From Pedobacter sp. PF22-3 (GTDB taxonomy: Bacteria > Bacteroidota > Bacteroidia > Sphingobacteriales > Sphingobacteriaceae): a DNA stretch of 64,000 bases. Under the pieces are notes generated by a model. It was not told the DNA's origin. It worked only from the letters and a program-made list of their open reading frames with translations, and ran no database searches. Below, piece after piece: positions 17,224 to 27,459 of the stretch (position 1 is its first letter; the number at the start of each line of letters is the position of its first letter). The stretch lies in the NCBI RefSeq assembly GCF_026239555.1, contig NZ_JAPIVP010000001.1, forward strand, positions 434,001 to 498,000, in the 5' to 3' direction. Position numbers and translations under genes: made by a program.

Positions 17224-20022
17224 TCACCAATTATTCTGTTTTTTCTTAAACTCACTCGGGCTCATCCCATATTTCCCTTTAAATAAGGTCGAAAAATAGG
17301 TTGGTGAGGAAATACCAATTTTGAAAGCGATTTCGGAAATAGAATAATCTTCATTCATCAGTAAGTAACTTGCCTTTTTCAGTCTACGATTTAAAATGTA
17401 GTCTGTAATGCTACAGTCAAGTAATGCCTTTACTTTTCTGTAAAGCTGAATACGGGAAATACCGATCATCTTTGCCAGGTCCTCCACATTCAGTGTTTCA
17501 TCACCCAGGCGGTGTTCTACAATGCCTGCAAAATCATTCAAGAATTTCTTGTCAAGAACACTTAACGTTGATTTTTTTTCTCCACCAGAACTGATATCGC
17601 TGATGTAATGCTCCTTCAACAACATACGATTGGCAAGTAGGTTTCGTACATTGGCCTGAAGGAAGTCGAAATGAAAAGGTTTGGTCATATAAAGATCAGC
17701 CATACTGTTTATGCCCTCTATTTGCTGTTCAGGACTGGCTTGTGCAGTAAGCAGGATAAGCGGAATATGAGAGGTTCTAAGATCTGTTTTAATTTTCCTG
17801 GCAATTTCTTTGCCCGACATTCCTGGGATAACCACGTCGGAAATGATGATGTCTGGAATTTTTTCAAATGCTTCATGAAGCCCCAAACTACCGGTGGTGG
17901 CGGTGAACACCTCATAATTGACTGAAAATTTCTCCTGAAGATAGCTTAACAGATCAAGATTATCCTCGATAATCAGTACAGAATATTCTTTGATGTATTC
18001 ACCAATCGGATCCAACTGTCTATCCTCCGCAGGTAATTCTTCGGTGATGTAAACTTTTACTTCTTCTGTTAATGAAACGGTTCTGTCATCTGCGCTTACC
18101 GGGGAAAGCTTTGAATCTATCAACTCACCATAGGGTATTGTAACAGTGAAAGTACTTCCTTGCCATTTTCTGCTCTGCACCTCAATAGTGCCACCATGCA
18201 AATGCACCAGTTCACGAGTGAGGGAAAGGCCAAGACCAGATCCCCGTGATTCGTTTGTGTTGGACTGATAAAATTGATCCCAAACCTGCTGCAATTCTTC
18301 TTCATTCATCCCGCTACCATTGTCAGCAACGGAAACAATAAAGTTATTATCGTCAGTGGTTAATTCTACGTGTATTCTGCCATGTGTTGGGGTAAATTTT
18401 AGCGCATTGCTCAACAGGTTAAGAATTACTTTTTCAAGAATATTCACGTCAAAACCGGCTATGATATCTGGTTGTGGAAAGGAGAACTTCAAGGCGATAT
18501 CTTTTTTCAGGGCACCGTATCTAAGGCTTTCTATGATTTCATTCAGAAAAGACCGCACATTGTTCCTGGTTGGCTGCACCTTAAATTTCTGATGTTCTAT
18601 CTTTCTGTAATCAATAAGTTCATTGATCAGCTTCAGTAACCGGTAGGCATTCTTTTGAATCATCGTTAGTTCCCGCTTTTCTCCGCTTTGAATTTTATCG
18701 CTGTTGAGGAGATCCTCTAACGGAGATAAAATCAAGGTTAGCGGGGTTCTGAATTCATGGGATATATTGGTAAAAAAATTGAGCTTGGCTTCAGTTGCTT
18801 CCTCAATTTTGGCTGAGGCATCAATTAACTTATTTCGCTGATCCAGTATCTGGACATTTTTCTGCTCAAGACTTTTATTAATTTTCCGGTTCTCCAGTAA
18901 GGAAAAAAATGCCAGCCCTCCAAAAATTACGGCCAATACGAGTGTGATCACAATAAAATTAAGCACCAGCTTTTGATTATCATAGATCCGAAGCTGATCA
19001 GACAACATGGTTTGCTGGCGTTCGATATCTCTTTGCTGACCTGATACCTTTGCCCATTGAAGTTTCATGAGTTGAACAGATGAACTGTCTATTACCAGGC
19101 TCTGCAGGATATTTTCTTTTGAAAAAGGTTCTTTATTCAGAACTTTGAAAGCAATGCTAATGGCTTCTTTGCCGCCCGTGGGATATAACACACTTGCCGA
19201 TATTTTACCTTCACTGATGAGCTGTAGCCCACCGCCCGAACCAGGAAGTGCATCTACACCGATTACCCTGATGTGTTCTGAAGCTTTGTTCCGGCGAAGA
19301 AAATCTTTTGCACTTGCCGCCATAACATCATTGTGTGCAAAAATAGCATCAGCGTGTAGTATCGTTTCTCTGTTCTTTCCCAACTCCGTAAACGTACTTT
19401 CGGCAAGCCAATTACCATAAACCTGAGCAGCCAATTTTATTCCGGGCGACATTCTTAATTCATCAGAAAACCCTTTATCGCGTTCCATAGCAGGAGAAGA
19501 TCCAGGCAGTCCCAGTATTTCCACTACTTTGCCATTTCCTTTCAAAAGCTTAGTAATGTACAGGCCAGCCATTTTGCCAACCTGATAGTTCTCAGCACCT
19601 ACATATGCGGTATATTGGGAGGAGGAAGTTTTCCGGTCAAGAACAATTACCGGAATTCCCTTATTATAAACTTTTTCTACGATATCTGTCAACGGAGATG
19701 CTTCATTCGGAGATATAATGAGCAGATCAATGTGATCATCAACCAATTCCTCCACCTGCTCAATCTGTTTATTGCTGCTGTTGTTGGCATCCTTATAAAT
19801 GAAGTTGGTTCCAGAACGAAGCGATAGTTCCATTTTCATTTCTTCAAGCATCGTTTTCCTCCACAAATCAGAACCCACACATTGCGAAAAACCAATAGTA
19901 AATTTCTTCTCTTCTTTCTTTTCAGAACAGGAACTCAGGAAAAGCAGCAACGCAAACAGCCTCAAAAGCCAAACTTTGAAATCCCGAATAGCACCTATTT
20001 TTAAGAATATTTGATTATTCAT
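17224..20022 (-). CDS. Hybrid two-component system with periplasmic sugar-binding sensor (fructan regulator)
   Basis: 932 residues in one chain: N-terminal signal/anchor, a Peripla_BP_4 (ribose-binding-protein-like) sensor at about 40-310 (FTIGFSQCVGSDLWRKTM; DLLIISPNEASPL; IPVIVLDRKTSS; ADAIFAHNDVMAASAKDFL), a membrane segment at 355-378, HisKA (FFTNISHEFRTPLTLILSPL), HATPase (NLLSNALKFTPTHGRI; DNGSGM; GSGLGLSLTRELV), a receiver domain (YSVLIIEDNLDLLSYL; IIISDVVIPGMSGKEI) and an AraC-type HTH at the C-terminus (NVEDLAKMIGISRIQLYRKVKALL...FKIGISSPTYFSTLFKGKYGMSPSEFKK). This is the layout of B. thetaiotaomicron BT1754, whose sensor binds fructose and activates a fructan locus. It is divergent from such a locus, so it most likely senses free fructose in the periplasm and activates 20276-33944. 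Confidence 0.92.
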   Translation of the reverse strand: MNNQIFLKIGAIRDFKVWLLRLFALLLFLSSCSEKKEEKKFTIGFSQCVGSDLWRKTMLEEMKMELSLRSGTNFIYKDANNSSNKQIEQVEELVDDHIDLLIISPNEASPLTDIVEKVYNKGIPVIVLDRKTSSSQYTAYVGAENYQVGKMAGLYITKLLKGNGKVVEILGLPGSSPAMERDKGFSDELRMSPGIKLAAQVYGNWLAESTFTELGKNRETILHADAIFAHNDVMAASAKDFLRRNKASEHIRVIGVDALPGSGGGLQLISEGKISASVLYPTGGKEAISIAFKVLNKEPFSKENILQSLVIDSSSVQLMKLQWAKVSGQQRDIERQQTMLSDQLRIYDNQKLVLNFIVITLVLAVIFGGLAFFSLLENRKINKSLEQKNVQILDQRNKLIDASAKIEEATEAKLNFFTNISHEFRTPLTLILSPLEDLLNSDKIQSGEKRELTMIQKNAYRLLKLINELIDYRKIEHQKFKVQPTRNNVRSFLNEIIESLRYGALKKDIALKFSFPQPDIIAGFDVNILEKVILNLLSNALKFTPTHGRIHVELTTDDNNFIVSVADNGSGMNEEELQQVWDQFYQSNTNESRGSGLGLSLTRELVHLHGGTIEVQSRKWQGSTFTVTIPYGELIDSKLSPVSADDRTVSLTEEVKVYITEELPAEDRQLDPIGEYIKEYSVLIIEDNLDLLSYLQEKFSVNYEVFTATTGSLGLHEAFEKIPDIIISDVVIPGMSGKEIARKIKTDLRTSHIPLILLTAQASPEQQIEGINSMADLYMTKPFHFDFLQANVRNLLANRMLLKEHYISDISSGGEKKSTLSVLDKKFLNDFAGIVEHRLGDETLNVEDLAKMIGISRIQLYRKVKALLDCSITDYILNRRLKKASYLLMNEDYSISEIAFKIGISSPTYFSTLFKGKYGMSPSEFKKKQNNW

Positions 20023-20061
20023 TTACTAAAGCTATAGATTACTTTTCAATATCGGAAATAG

Positions 20062-20113
20062 GTAACAAATCATGATCTAAGGTGATGTAACCAGATTTAA
20101 CATATCATGTTAC
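20062..20113. promoter_or_regulatory. GTAAC repeats in the fructan regulator/transporter promoter region
   Basis: The 253-nt spacer between the hybrid sensor and the sugar transporter contains GTAAC at 20062-20066 and 20087-20091 (25 nt apart, same direction) and GTTAC in reverse at 20109-20113. AraC-type outputs usually bind spaced repeats, so this cluster is a reasonable candidate for the activator site. A -7-like TAATTTGC follows at 20242-20249. This is inference from position and repetition only. Confidence 0.3.
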
Positions 20114-20275
20114 AATATTGAAGATTAACCTGAACAGACAGAAAATAAAAAACATAAGCAGCTCATATAAAACACTTTATATAAAAAAAAATTTTTAATG
20201 TTTTTGAAAGAATTTTAATAGTGCTGCGAAATCATTTGACCTAATTTGCGATCATTAACCAATAATAAACTTTTT

Positions 20276-21610
20276 ATGAAAAAACACTCTGTCCTGGCGT
20301 GGTCCATGGTTGTGGCCCTAGGCGGCTTTTTGTTTGGCTTTGATACTGCCGTTATATCGGGAGCTGAAAAATCCATTCAACAATTCTGGAACCTTTCTGC
20401 ATTTTCGCATGGGCTTACCATATCCATTGCACTTATCGGCACGGTGATCGGATCACTTGTAGGTTCCCGTCCATCAGATTATTTCGGAAGAAAAAACACA
20501 CTTTATTTTGTAGCTGCTGCATACTTACTTTCCTCATTGGGTACTGCTCTGGCAGATAATTGGTATATCTTTCTGGCATTCCGCTTTCTGGGCGGTCTGG
20601 GCGTTGGGATATCATCTGTAACTGCACCGATTTATATTTCAGAGGTATCGCCGGCACATAGAAGGGGTCGTCTTGTAGGGCTTTTCCAGTTCAATGTTGT
20701 ACTGGGTATACTAATATCTTATCTTTCAAACTATTTGCTAAGCCAGGGAGGCGAGGCATCCTGGAGATGGATGCTCGGAGTTCAGGCATTTCCTTCCATC
20801 ATATTCCTGGTATTAATATACTTTATCCCAGAAAGCCCTAGATGGCTTATACTTAAACGTGGTGCCTACGATAAGGCATTGGAAATACTGCGCATCATCA
20901 ATCCGCTAAACTGCAATGAAGAGCTTGCCGCTATTCAGAAGTCAGGTCAGGATATGCTGCAAAACAAATCCTCGGACGGGCTTTTTTCAGGAAAATACAA
21001 AACACCAGTAATCCTGGCCGTTTTGTTTGCTTTCTTCAACCAGGTATCCGGAATAAATGCCATCATTTATTACGCACCGAGAATTTTTGAAATGGCAGGG
21101 CTTGGTGCACATTCTTCACTTTTATCTACTGTAGGCATTGGAATGGTTAATTTTATATTTACACTACTGGCTATCAATATCATCGATAAAGTTGGTCGGA
21201 AAACCTTGATGTTTATCGGTTCCATAGGCCTTATTGTATCCCTTGGACTTGTTGCATTTGCTTTTCTGGGCGGCTCATCCCACGGTTTTGAAATTCCGAT
21301 TTATGTGATGCTGTTCATCGCTTTCTTTGCTTTTTCTCAGGGCGCGGTGATCTGGGTATTCATTTCCGAGATCTTCCCGAATCAGGTTCGGGCAAAGGGA
21401 CAAACACTTGGCAGTTCTACCCATTGGGTAATGGCAGCACTGATTGCATTCTGCTTTCCCTATCTGGCAGAATCATTTGGAGGTGCAAATATATTTTTCT
21501 TTTTCTCTGCGATGATGGTCCTGCAGTTGGTATTCGTTTGGAAAATGATGCCTGAAACAAAGGGTAAGTCTCTGGAGCAGATAGGTGAAAATGTTGTTTT
21601 GATGCATTAA
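20276..21610 (+). CDS. MFS sugar porter (likely inner-membrane fructose transporter)
   Basis: 444 residues with about 12 hydrophobic segments and sugar-porter signatures: GGFLFGFDTAVISGA near the start, RFLGGLGVGISS with PIYISEVSPAHRRGRLVG, PESPRWLI before the central loop, DKVGRKTLM, and the closing PETKGKSLEQIGE. The start is the ATG at 20276, preceded by an AACCAATAATAAAC context; an ATG 30 nt upstream is in frame but overlaps the -7-like region. It is the first gene of the fructan operon and lies 16 nt before the fructokinase gene. It should carry monosaccharide, most likely fructose, from periplasm to cytoplasm. The substrate is inferred from neighbours. Confidence 0.9.
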   Translation: MKKHSVLAWSMVVALGGFLFGFDTAVISGAEKSIQQFWNLSAFSHGLTISIALIGTVIGSLVGSRPSDYFGRKNTLYFVAAAYLLSSLGTALADNWYIFLAFRFLGGLGVGISSVTAPIYISEVSPAHRRGRLVGLFQFNVVLGILISYLSNYLLSQGGEASWRWMLGVQAFPSIIFLVLIYFIPESPRWLILKRGAYDKALEILRIINPLNCNEELAAIQKSGQDMLQNKSSDGLFSGKYKTPVILAVLFAFFNQVSGINAIIYYAPRIFEMAGLGAHSSLLSTVGIGMVNFIFTLLAINIIDKVGRKTLMFIGSIGLIVSLGLVAFAFLGGSSHGFEIPIYVMLFIAFFAFSQGAVIWVFISEIFPNQVRAKGQTLGSSTHWVMAALIAFCFPYLAESFGGANIFFFFSAMMVLQLVFVWKMMPETKGKSLEQIGENVVLMH

Positions 21611-21626
21611 ATGATATATTAATAAT

Positions 21627-22577
21627 ATGATAAATAACCCAAACTATAGTTCTACTCCAGCCACATGTTATGGAGAAATTCTGTGGGATGTACTGCCAGA
21701 CGGACCACAGCCCGGAGGAGCACCATTAAATGTTGCTTATCACCTCAATAAGCTGGGCATGGGCTCAAGCCTGATCACCCGGATTGGGAACGATGAAAAT
21801 GGCCAGAAACTCGTTGAATTGATGGAAAACTGGGGAATAAATACAGGGCTACTACAAGTTGATGAGCAATATGAAACCAGCCAGGTTCTGGCCAAAATGA
21901 ACAATGGCAATGAAGTAAGTTATGAAATCGTGTTTCCAGTGGCCTGGGATTTTATTGATCAGGGTCAACAACTCCTCCAGCACATAAAACCATCAACTTA
22001 CTTTATTTTCGGAAGTTTAGCGTCCAGAAATGAAACCTCAAGGAATACCCTTTATAATCTTTTGGATAATGATGCGATTAAAGTGTTCGATATCAATCTT
22101 CGTGCGCCCTTTATCAATCAGGCTCAATTAGGTCATTTATTATCAAAGGCAGATATTGTCAAGTTTAATGAGGCGGAGCTGGGTATTGTACAAATCATGT
22201 TCGGTGGTTCTTTAAAAGGAGAAGCTGATCAAGTACGGTTCATACAAGACCGGTTTAAAATCCCCGAGGTTATTGTGACCAAAGGTGAGTTTGGCGCCTC
22301 ATACTATAATTTAGATAAAACCTATAATGTTTGGGGAAATGAGGTAAAGGTAAAAGATACGATTGGCAGTGGTGATTCCTTTTTGGCTGCCTTTATTGCG
22401 GCCCATAATCGCCGGGATCAACCCTTGCAGATCCTTAAAAAAGCGATTGCGATGGGTGCATTTATCGCTACCAAGAAGGGCGGATGCCCTGAATACAAAT
22501 TTGATGAATACCAGGCTTTCTATAACGAATTATTTACGACAAAACCTGAAAGTAACAGTGCACATACTGCTGCTTAG
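21627..22577 (+). CDS. PfkB-family fructokinase
   Basis: 316 residues. Sugar-kinase landmarks: CYGEILWDVLPDGPQPGGAPLNVAYHLNKLG at the N-terminus (substrate-binding GG), ITRIGNDENGQKLVELM, VFDINLRAPF, VKFNEAEL, VIVTKGEFGAS, and the catalytic anion hole/base motif DTIGSGDSFLAAFI (Asp of GxGD; here Ser replaces the usual Ala). It phosphorylates a sugar with ATP in the cytoplasm; the fructan setting points to fructose to fructose-6-phosphate. The last residues (ESNSAHTAA) look disordered. Confidence 0.9.
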   Translation: MINNPNYSSTPATCYGEILWDVLPDGPQPGGAPLNVAYHLNKLGMGSSLITRIGNDENGQKLVELMENWGINTGLLQVDEQYETSQVLAKMNNGNEVSYEIVFPVAWDFIDQGQQLLQHIKPSTYFIFGSLASRNETSRNTLYNLLDNDAIKVFDINLRAPFINQAQLGHLLSKADIVKFNEAELGIVQIMFGGSLKGEADQVRFIQDRFKIPEVIVTKGEFGASYYNLDKTYNVWGNEVKVKDTIGSGDSFLAAFIAAHNRRDQPLQILKKAIAMGAFIATKKGGCPEYKFDEYQAFYNELFTTKPESNSAHTAA

Positions 22578-22652
22578 GGGATAAACAAATAAACTACATA
22601 ACCGGCAAATGCTGATTATATAGAAAAAACTAACCATTATAAACCATATTTT

Positions 22653-25600
22653 ATGAGAAAAGTAATACTTTGCTGTGTTCTCGTGTTTTGCTTTATGGCA
22701 AGTACATATGCACAAATCCGAAACATTACCGGAACGGTTACCGATAAATCCTCAAAACCTGTTCCGGGAGCTTCCGTCTATAATGTAGAGACGGGTAAAT
22801 CCACACAAACAGACGACAAGGGGAAGTTTTCAATCCAGGCTGCCACAGGGCAAACTCTTCGGTTTATTTACATGGGTGCGCAGACGGTTAGTTCCAAGGT
22901 TGGCAGTACCGCCGTGGTAGACGCACAACTCGAAGTTTCTGCCACTAACCTGAACGATGTAGTGGTAACAGGATACCAAACGGAAAGGAAAAAAGATCTG
23001 ACCGGCGATGTGGCCATCGTGGATGTAGATGAACTTAAAAAGCAATCTGTAGCCAACCCGATGAAAGCATTGCAGGGCCAGGTAGCGGGCGTATACATCA
23101 CCGGGAACGGCGCGCCAAGTGCTCCTGCTACCATCCGAATCAGGGGTATCGGAACTTTAAATAACAACGACCCTTTGTACATTATAGATGGCGTACCTAC
23201 CAAGTCGGGTATGCATGAACTCAATCAGGCTGATATTGAATCCATGCAGATTCTTAAAGATGCATCGTCTGCCAGTATTTATGGTGCCAGGGCAGGAAAC
23301 GGCGTAATCGTTATCACCACTAAAAAGGGTAAAACAGGCAAGACACAGTTGAGCGGAAATGCGTATTCATCGCTTTCAACTTATGTAAATAAATTAGAGA
23401 TGCTGGATGCAGAAGGTTATGGTAAAATTTTGTGGCAGGCCTATGTTAACAAAAACCTCGATCCCAATTCGAATGGATTGCGTTATCAATTCGACTGGAA
23501 AGTTGATGCCAACACCAATCAGCCTGTATTAAATAAGGTGCTTTTACCAGAGTTTTTAAACGCTACGCAAACCCTTCGCACCTCAAATACAGATTGGTTT
23601 AAAGAAATATCCCAGCTTGGTATTATTCAGAATTATGATGCACAGGTTTCGAGCGGTACTGAAAACGGACACTATTTACTTTCACTTGGCTATTTTGATA
23701 ACAAAGGCATTGTAAGAACCACCGGATTTAACCGTATTTCTGCCAGGATTAATTCTGATTACAAATTATTTAACGGGGGCGTTACAATCGGTCAAAACCT
23801 GAGTTTGACCAAGACAAAAGAGGTTGCGGCAGACATCATCAATTCCGCGCTGCAGGCATTACCAATTATACCGGTTCATACGGTCGATGGCATAGGCTGG
23901 GGCGGTCCCGTTGACGGGATGAATGATCGCCAGAACCCTGTTCGGGTGCTGGAAGATAATCAACAAAATGGTTACGATTACATGAGGTTATTTGGTAATT
24001 TCTTTGCCGATGTTAAAATCGCTAAGGGTTTGGTATTCAAATCCAATTTCGGCATTGATTACGGTGACTATACAAGCCGGAACTGGCAAAAAAAATACCA
24101 GAGCGGTTACCTGGTTAATGATGTGAACAAAGTAATCAACACCCAGACACACAATGTAAAAACTACCTGGACCAATACCCTGAATTACAGCCTGGAGTCA
24201 GGCAATCATCGCCTTAACGCCTTTGCAGGAACAGAACACTTTGTTGAAAATAACAATACTTTTATGGCATCACGGGAAGGATTTGTTTTAGAAGATCCTG
24301 ACTACCTTTATTTAGATGCCGGTACGGGAATAAAAGACAACAGCGGCAGTGGTGCAAAAAACGTACTTATGTCATATATAGGCAGGGCAAATTATTCTTA
24401 TATGGATCGTTACCTCCTATCTGCAACCATCAGAAGAGACGGTTCTTCCAGGTTTGGAGCAAATAACAAATACGGCTGGTTCCCTGCCTTTTCAGGTGCC
24501 TGGAGAATTAGCGAAGAATCTTTCGTAAAGAATAATACCTCAATTGTTGACGATTTGAAACTTCATGCAGGATGGGGAAAAACCGGTAATCAGGAGATTA
24601 ATAATAACGCGATTTATAATATTTACCTGTCCAATTACAATATCACTTCTTATGATATAAATGGAAACAAAAGCGGTGTGCTTCCTTCCGGGTTTTATCT
24701 GTCCCAGAATGCCAATCCAAACCTGCGTTGGGAAGCAACAGAAATGAGCAATGTCGCACTCGACTTTTCGCTCTGGAAACAAAAACTTTATGGTAGCGTT
24801 GGTTATTACATTAAGAAAACTACTGGAATCTTATTGCTTCCTCCATACATCGGCGTACTTGGCGAAGGCGGTAATACCTATGTAAATGGGGCATCTATGG
24901 AAAACCGTGGATTTGAACTATCCCTGGGGCACAAAAGCCGCTTAACTGATGATTTAAGTATTGATGTGAACGGGAATTTCGATATGGTTAGAAATAAGGT
25001 TACCTATTTGCCTCCGGCAGTAGTAAATGCCTACGGCGGTGATGGCAAGGGACAGAATATTCTGGGGAGAACCATTGGATCTTTCTACGGTTATGTTGCC
25101 GATGGTCTTTTCAGAACTCAGGCTGAAGTAGATAATCATGCTGCACAACCCAACAAGGGACTTGGAAGAATCCGTTACGTGGATTTAAACCATGACGGTG
25201 TTATCGATGTAAATGACCGTACCTGGATTGGAAATCCTTTGCCAAAATATACTTATGGGTTTAATGCAAATATCAACTACAAAAATTTTGATTTCTCTTT
25301 TCTTCTGCAAGGGATAGGTGATGTAGCCGTACAAAATGAGGCCAAATCATATACAGATTTCTGGAGTGCCGTTGAATCTTCCTCAAATAAAGGAGCGAGG
25401 TTATTAAACGCATGGTCACCTTCCAATCCGAACTCCGATATTCCGGCAGTTGCGCTTACAGATGATAATAACGAAGCCCGTCTTTCGACCTATTTTATAG
25501 AAAATGGATCTTATCTAAAACTTAGAAATGCTCAGATCGGCTACACATTTAACAAACAGCTGATCAGCAAGTTAAAAATGCAGAATCTTCGTGTTTACAT

Positions 25601-25724
25601 CGGAGGAGACAATTTAGCCATTTTAATGAAGTCAAAATCCTTCACTGGTCTGGATCCGGAGACCCCAGGATTTGGCTATCCTAATCCATTGGTTGTTACA
25701 GCCGGAATTAACGTAAGATTTTAA
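22653..25724 (+). CDS. SusC-like TonB-dependent transporter of the fructan locus
   Basis: 1023 residues: signal peptide (VILCCVLVFCFMASTYAQ), CarboxypepD_reg-like domain (GTVTDKSSKPVPGASVYNVETGKSTQTDDKGKFSI), TonB plug (PATIRIRGIGTLNNNDPLYIIDGVP; MQILKDASSASIYGARAGNGVIVITT) and a beta-barrel ending NPLVVTAGINVRF. It lacks the STN domain seen in the transporter at 11505-14825, matching control by the hybrid sensor rather than by FecR/sigma. It starts 75 nt after the fructokinase and is followed after 18 nt by its SusD partner. It should import fructo-oligosaccharides produced by surface cleavage. Confidence 0.95.
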   Translation: MRKVILCCVLVFCFMASTYAQIRNITGTVTDKSSKPVPGASVYNVETGKSTQTDDKGKFSIQAATGQTLRFIYMGAQTVSSKVGSTAVVDAQLEVSATNLNDVVVTGYQTERKKDLTGDVAIVDVDELKKQSVANPMKALQGQVAGVYITGNGAPSAPATIRIRGIGTLNNNDPLYIIDGVPTKSGMHELNQADIESMQILKDASSASIYGARAGNGVIVITTKKGKTGKTQLSGNAYSSLSTYVNKLEMLDAEGYGKILWQAYVNKNLDPNSNGLRYQFDWKVDANTNQPVLNKVLLPEFLNATQTLRTSNTDWFKEISQLGIIQNYDAQVSSGTENGHYLLSLGYFDNKGIVRTTGFNRISARINSDYKLFNGGVTIGQNLSLTKTKEVAADIINSALQALPIIPVHTVDGIGWGGPVDGMNDRQNPVRVLEDNQQNGYDYMRLFGNFFADVKIAKGLVFKSNFGIDYGDYTSRNWQKKYQSGYLVNDVNKVINTQTHNVKTTWTNTLNYSLESGNHRLNAFAGTEHFVENNNTFMASREGFVLEDPDYLYLDAGTGIKDNSGSGAKNVLMSYIGRANYSYMDRYLLSATIRRDGSSRFGANNKYGWFPAFSGAWRISEESFVKNNTSIVDDLKLHAGWGKTGNQEINNNAIYNIYLSNYNITSYDINGNKSGVLPSGFYLSQNANPNLRWEATEMSNVALDFSLWKQKLYGSVGYYIKKTTGILLLPPYIGVLGEGGNTYVNGASMENRGFELSLGHKSRLTDDLSIDVNGNFDMVRNKVTYLPPAVVNAYGGDGKGQNILGRTIGSFYGYVADGLFRTQAEVDNHAAQPNKGLGRIRYVDLNHDGVIDVNDRTWIGNPLPKYTYGFNANINYKNFDFSFLLQGIGDVAVQNEAKSYTDFWSAVESSSNKGARLLNAWSPSNPNSDIPAVALTDDNNEARLSTYFIENGSYLKLRNAQIGYTFNKQLISKLKMQNLRVYIGGDNLAILMKSKSFTGLDPETPGFGYPNPLVVTAGINVRF

Positions 25725-25742
25725 ATAATTGAAGATTTTATT

Positions 25743-27440
25743 ATGAAAAAATATATAATCACCCTTGCTGTCTCGCTGATATTAGCCACAGGCTGCAAAA
25801 AAGCACTTGAAGTTGGACCTAAAGGTTCGCTTAACGAAAGCCAGGTTGCAACTCCGGCACAGGCCGAGGGTTTTGTAACCGCTGCTTATTCACAATTGGG
25901 AAATGATGAAATTAACAGGGCATTTAGCATGTACCAGTATGGAAATATCCGCGCTGATGATGCCTATAAAGGCGGTGGCGGTATCAATGATGGAGATGTT
26001 TTCCATAATATGGAGACTTTTATAGCCTCCAGACCTGACCAATGGAACTACGATGGCATCTGGTTTAATATCTATGTAGGCATCAGGCGGGCAAATGAGG
26101 GCATCAGGGTACTGAGCAAGTTTAGCGAAGCGGAATATCCTTTGGTTAAAACCCGTTTAGCCGAGCTTCGTTTCTTACGCGGATACTGGTACCTGATGGT
26201 AGAAAACCTGTTTAAGAACATCCCTTATATTGATGATACAGTACCTTCTGATGACTACAAAAATATAAAGAACAACGCACTAACGAGAGATCAGATCCTG
26301 GAGAAGATTGCTGGTGACTTCCAGGCTGCTGCCGAGGCATTACCGGCAACCCAACCACAGATAGGAAGAGCCAACAAATTTGCTGCTTATGCTTTTTTAG
26401 CGAAAACACGTTTGTTTCAGGCTTATACGCAGAATGCAACACATGCTGTGACAGGAATAGACCAGAACCGTTTACAACAGGTTATTGATGCATCCGATCA
26501 GGTGTTGGCCTCATCTTATAAGTTACAGGCAGATTTCGCAAATAATTTCACTTCAGGCAGCTTCGAGAATGGTGTTGAAGCGATTATGTCTGTTCAGTTT
26601 TCCAGTAATGATGGCGCAGGAAGAGGCAGGGTAAACTTTGGTGATATGCTTACGGTACCACAGGGTATCGGATGTTGCGATTTTCAAAAACCGTCGCAAA
26701 CCCTGATGAACGCTTTCAGAACAACAACTACCGGGATACCGTTATTTGATACTTTTAACCAACAAAATGTCGATTTTGCTACAAACACAGTCGATCCAAG
26801 GGTAGATCACACCATATCCAGACCTGGAGCTCCATGGAAATATGATCCTTCAAGAGTGGTTACAGCAAGCTGGAGCAGGAATATTCCGCTATACGGAACT
26901 TATAATTCCATGAAAGAAAACGTATCACCTGATTGTGACTGTTTTATAAATGTTGCTCCTTTTTTCGGCAATACAAAAGCCAGAATTATGATCAGGTTGG
27001 CTGATGTGATGTTATTTAAAGCAGAGGCGCTGATTGAACTGGGCAGGCAGACTGAGGCTTTACCTATTATAAATGCAATAAGAGACCGGGCATCTAAAAG
27101 TACTGCAAAACTGGTGATGGCCAACGGACAGCCTACCTCTAAATACAACGTACAGCAATATGTTCCGGGAACAAATATTGTCTGGGACCAGGCAAACGCC
27201 AGAAAAGCTTTGCGATTTGAACGCCGTTTAGAAATGGCACTGGAAGGAGAAAGGTTTTTTGATCTAATCCGATGGGGCGTAGCCGATCAGGTAATCAACT
27301 CCTTTTTTGATTCGGAAAAAAGCACCAGAAGTATTTTTATCAGTGCGAGATTCACAAAAGGAAGGGATGAATACCTGCCAATTCCTCAAAACCAGATATT
27401 CTTTAGTGAAAACAACTATGTTCAAAATCCAGGTTACTAA
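25743..27440 (+). CDS. SusD-like fructan-binding outer-membrane lipoprotein
   Basis: 565 residues with a lipoprotein signal (ITLAVSLILATGCKKALEVGPKGSLNESQ). SusD features: IWFNIYVGIRRANEGIRVL, TRLAELRFLRGYWYLMVENLFKNIPYID, AAYAFLAKTRLFQAY, MIRLADVMLFKAEALIELGR and the C-terminal ARKALRFERRLEMALEGERFFDLIRWG with YLPIPQNQI at the end. It works as the lid of the SusC transporter encoded 18 nt upstream. Binding of fructan is inferred from the locus. Confidence 0.94.
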   Translation: MKKYIITLAVSLILATGCKKALEVGPKGSLNESQVATPAQAEGFVTAAYSQLGNDEINRAFSMYQYGNIRADDAYKGGGGINDGDVFHNMETFIASRPDQWNYDGIWFNIYVGIRRANEGIRVLSKFSEAEYPLVKTRLAELRFLRGYWYLMVENLFKNIPYIDDTVPSDDYKNIKNNALTRDQILEKIAGDFQAAAEALPATQPQIGRANKFAAYAFLAKTRLFQAYTQNATHAVTGIDQNRLQQVIDASDQVLASSYKLQADFANNFTSGSFENGVEAIMSVQFSSNDGAGRGRVNFGDMLTVPQGIGCCDFQKPSQTLMNAFRTTTTGIPLFDTFNQQNVDFATNTVDPRVDHTISRPGAPWKYDPSRVVTASWSRNIPLYGTYNSMKENVSPDCDCFINVAPFFGNTKARIMIRLADVMLFKAEALIELGRQTEALPIINAIRDRASKSTAKLVMANGQPTSKYNVQQYVPGTNIVWDQANARKALRFERRLEMALEGERFFDLIRWGVADQVINSFFDSEKSTRSIFISARFTKGRDEYLPIPQNQIFFSENNYVQNPGY

Positions 27441-27459
27441 ACCTCTAAATTACTAGACA

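Noticed and set aside
21718..22400. Adenosine kinase or ribokinase instead of fructokinase
   Set aside because: PfkB enzymes are hard to separate by eye, but the position between a sugar porter and a fructan SusCD favours fructose.
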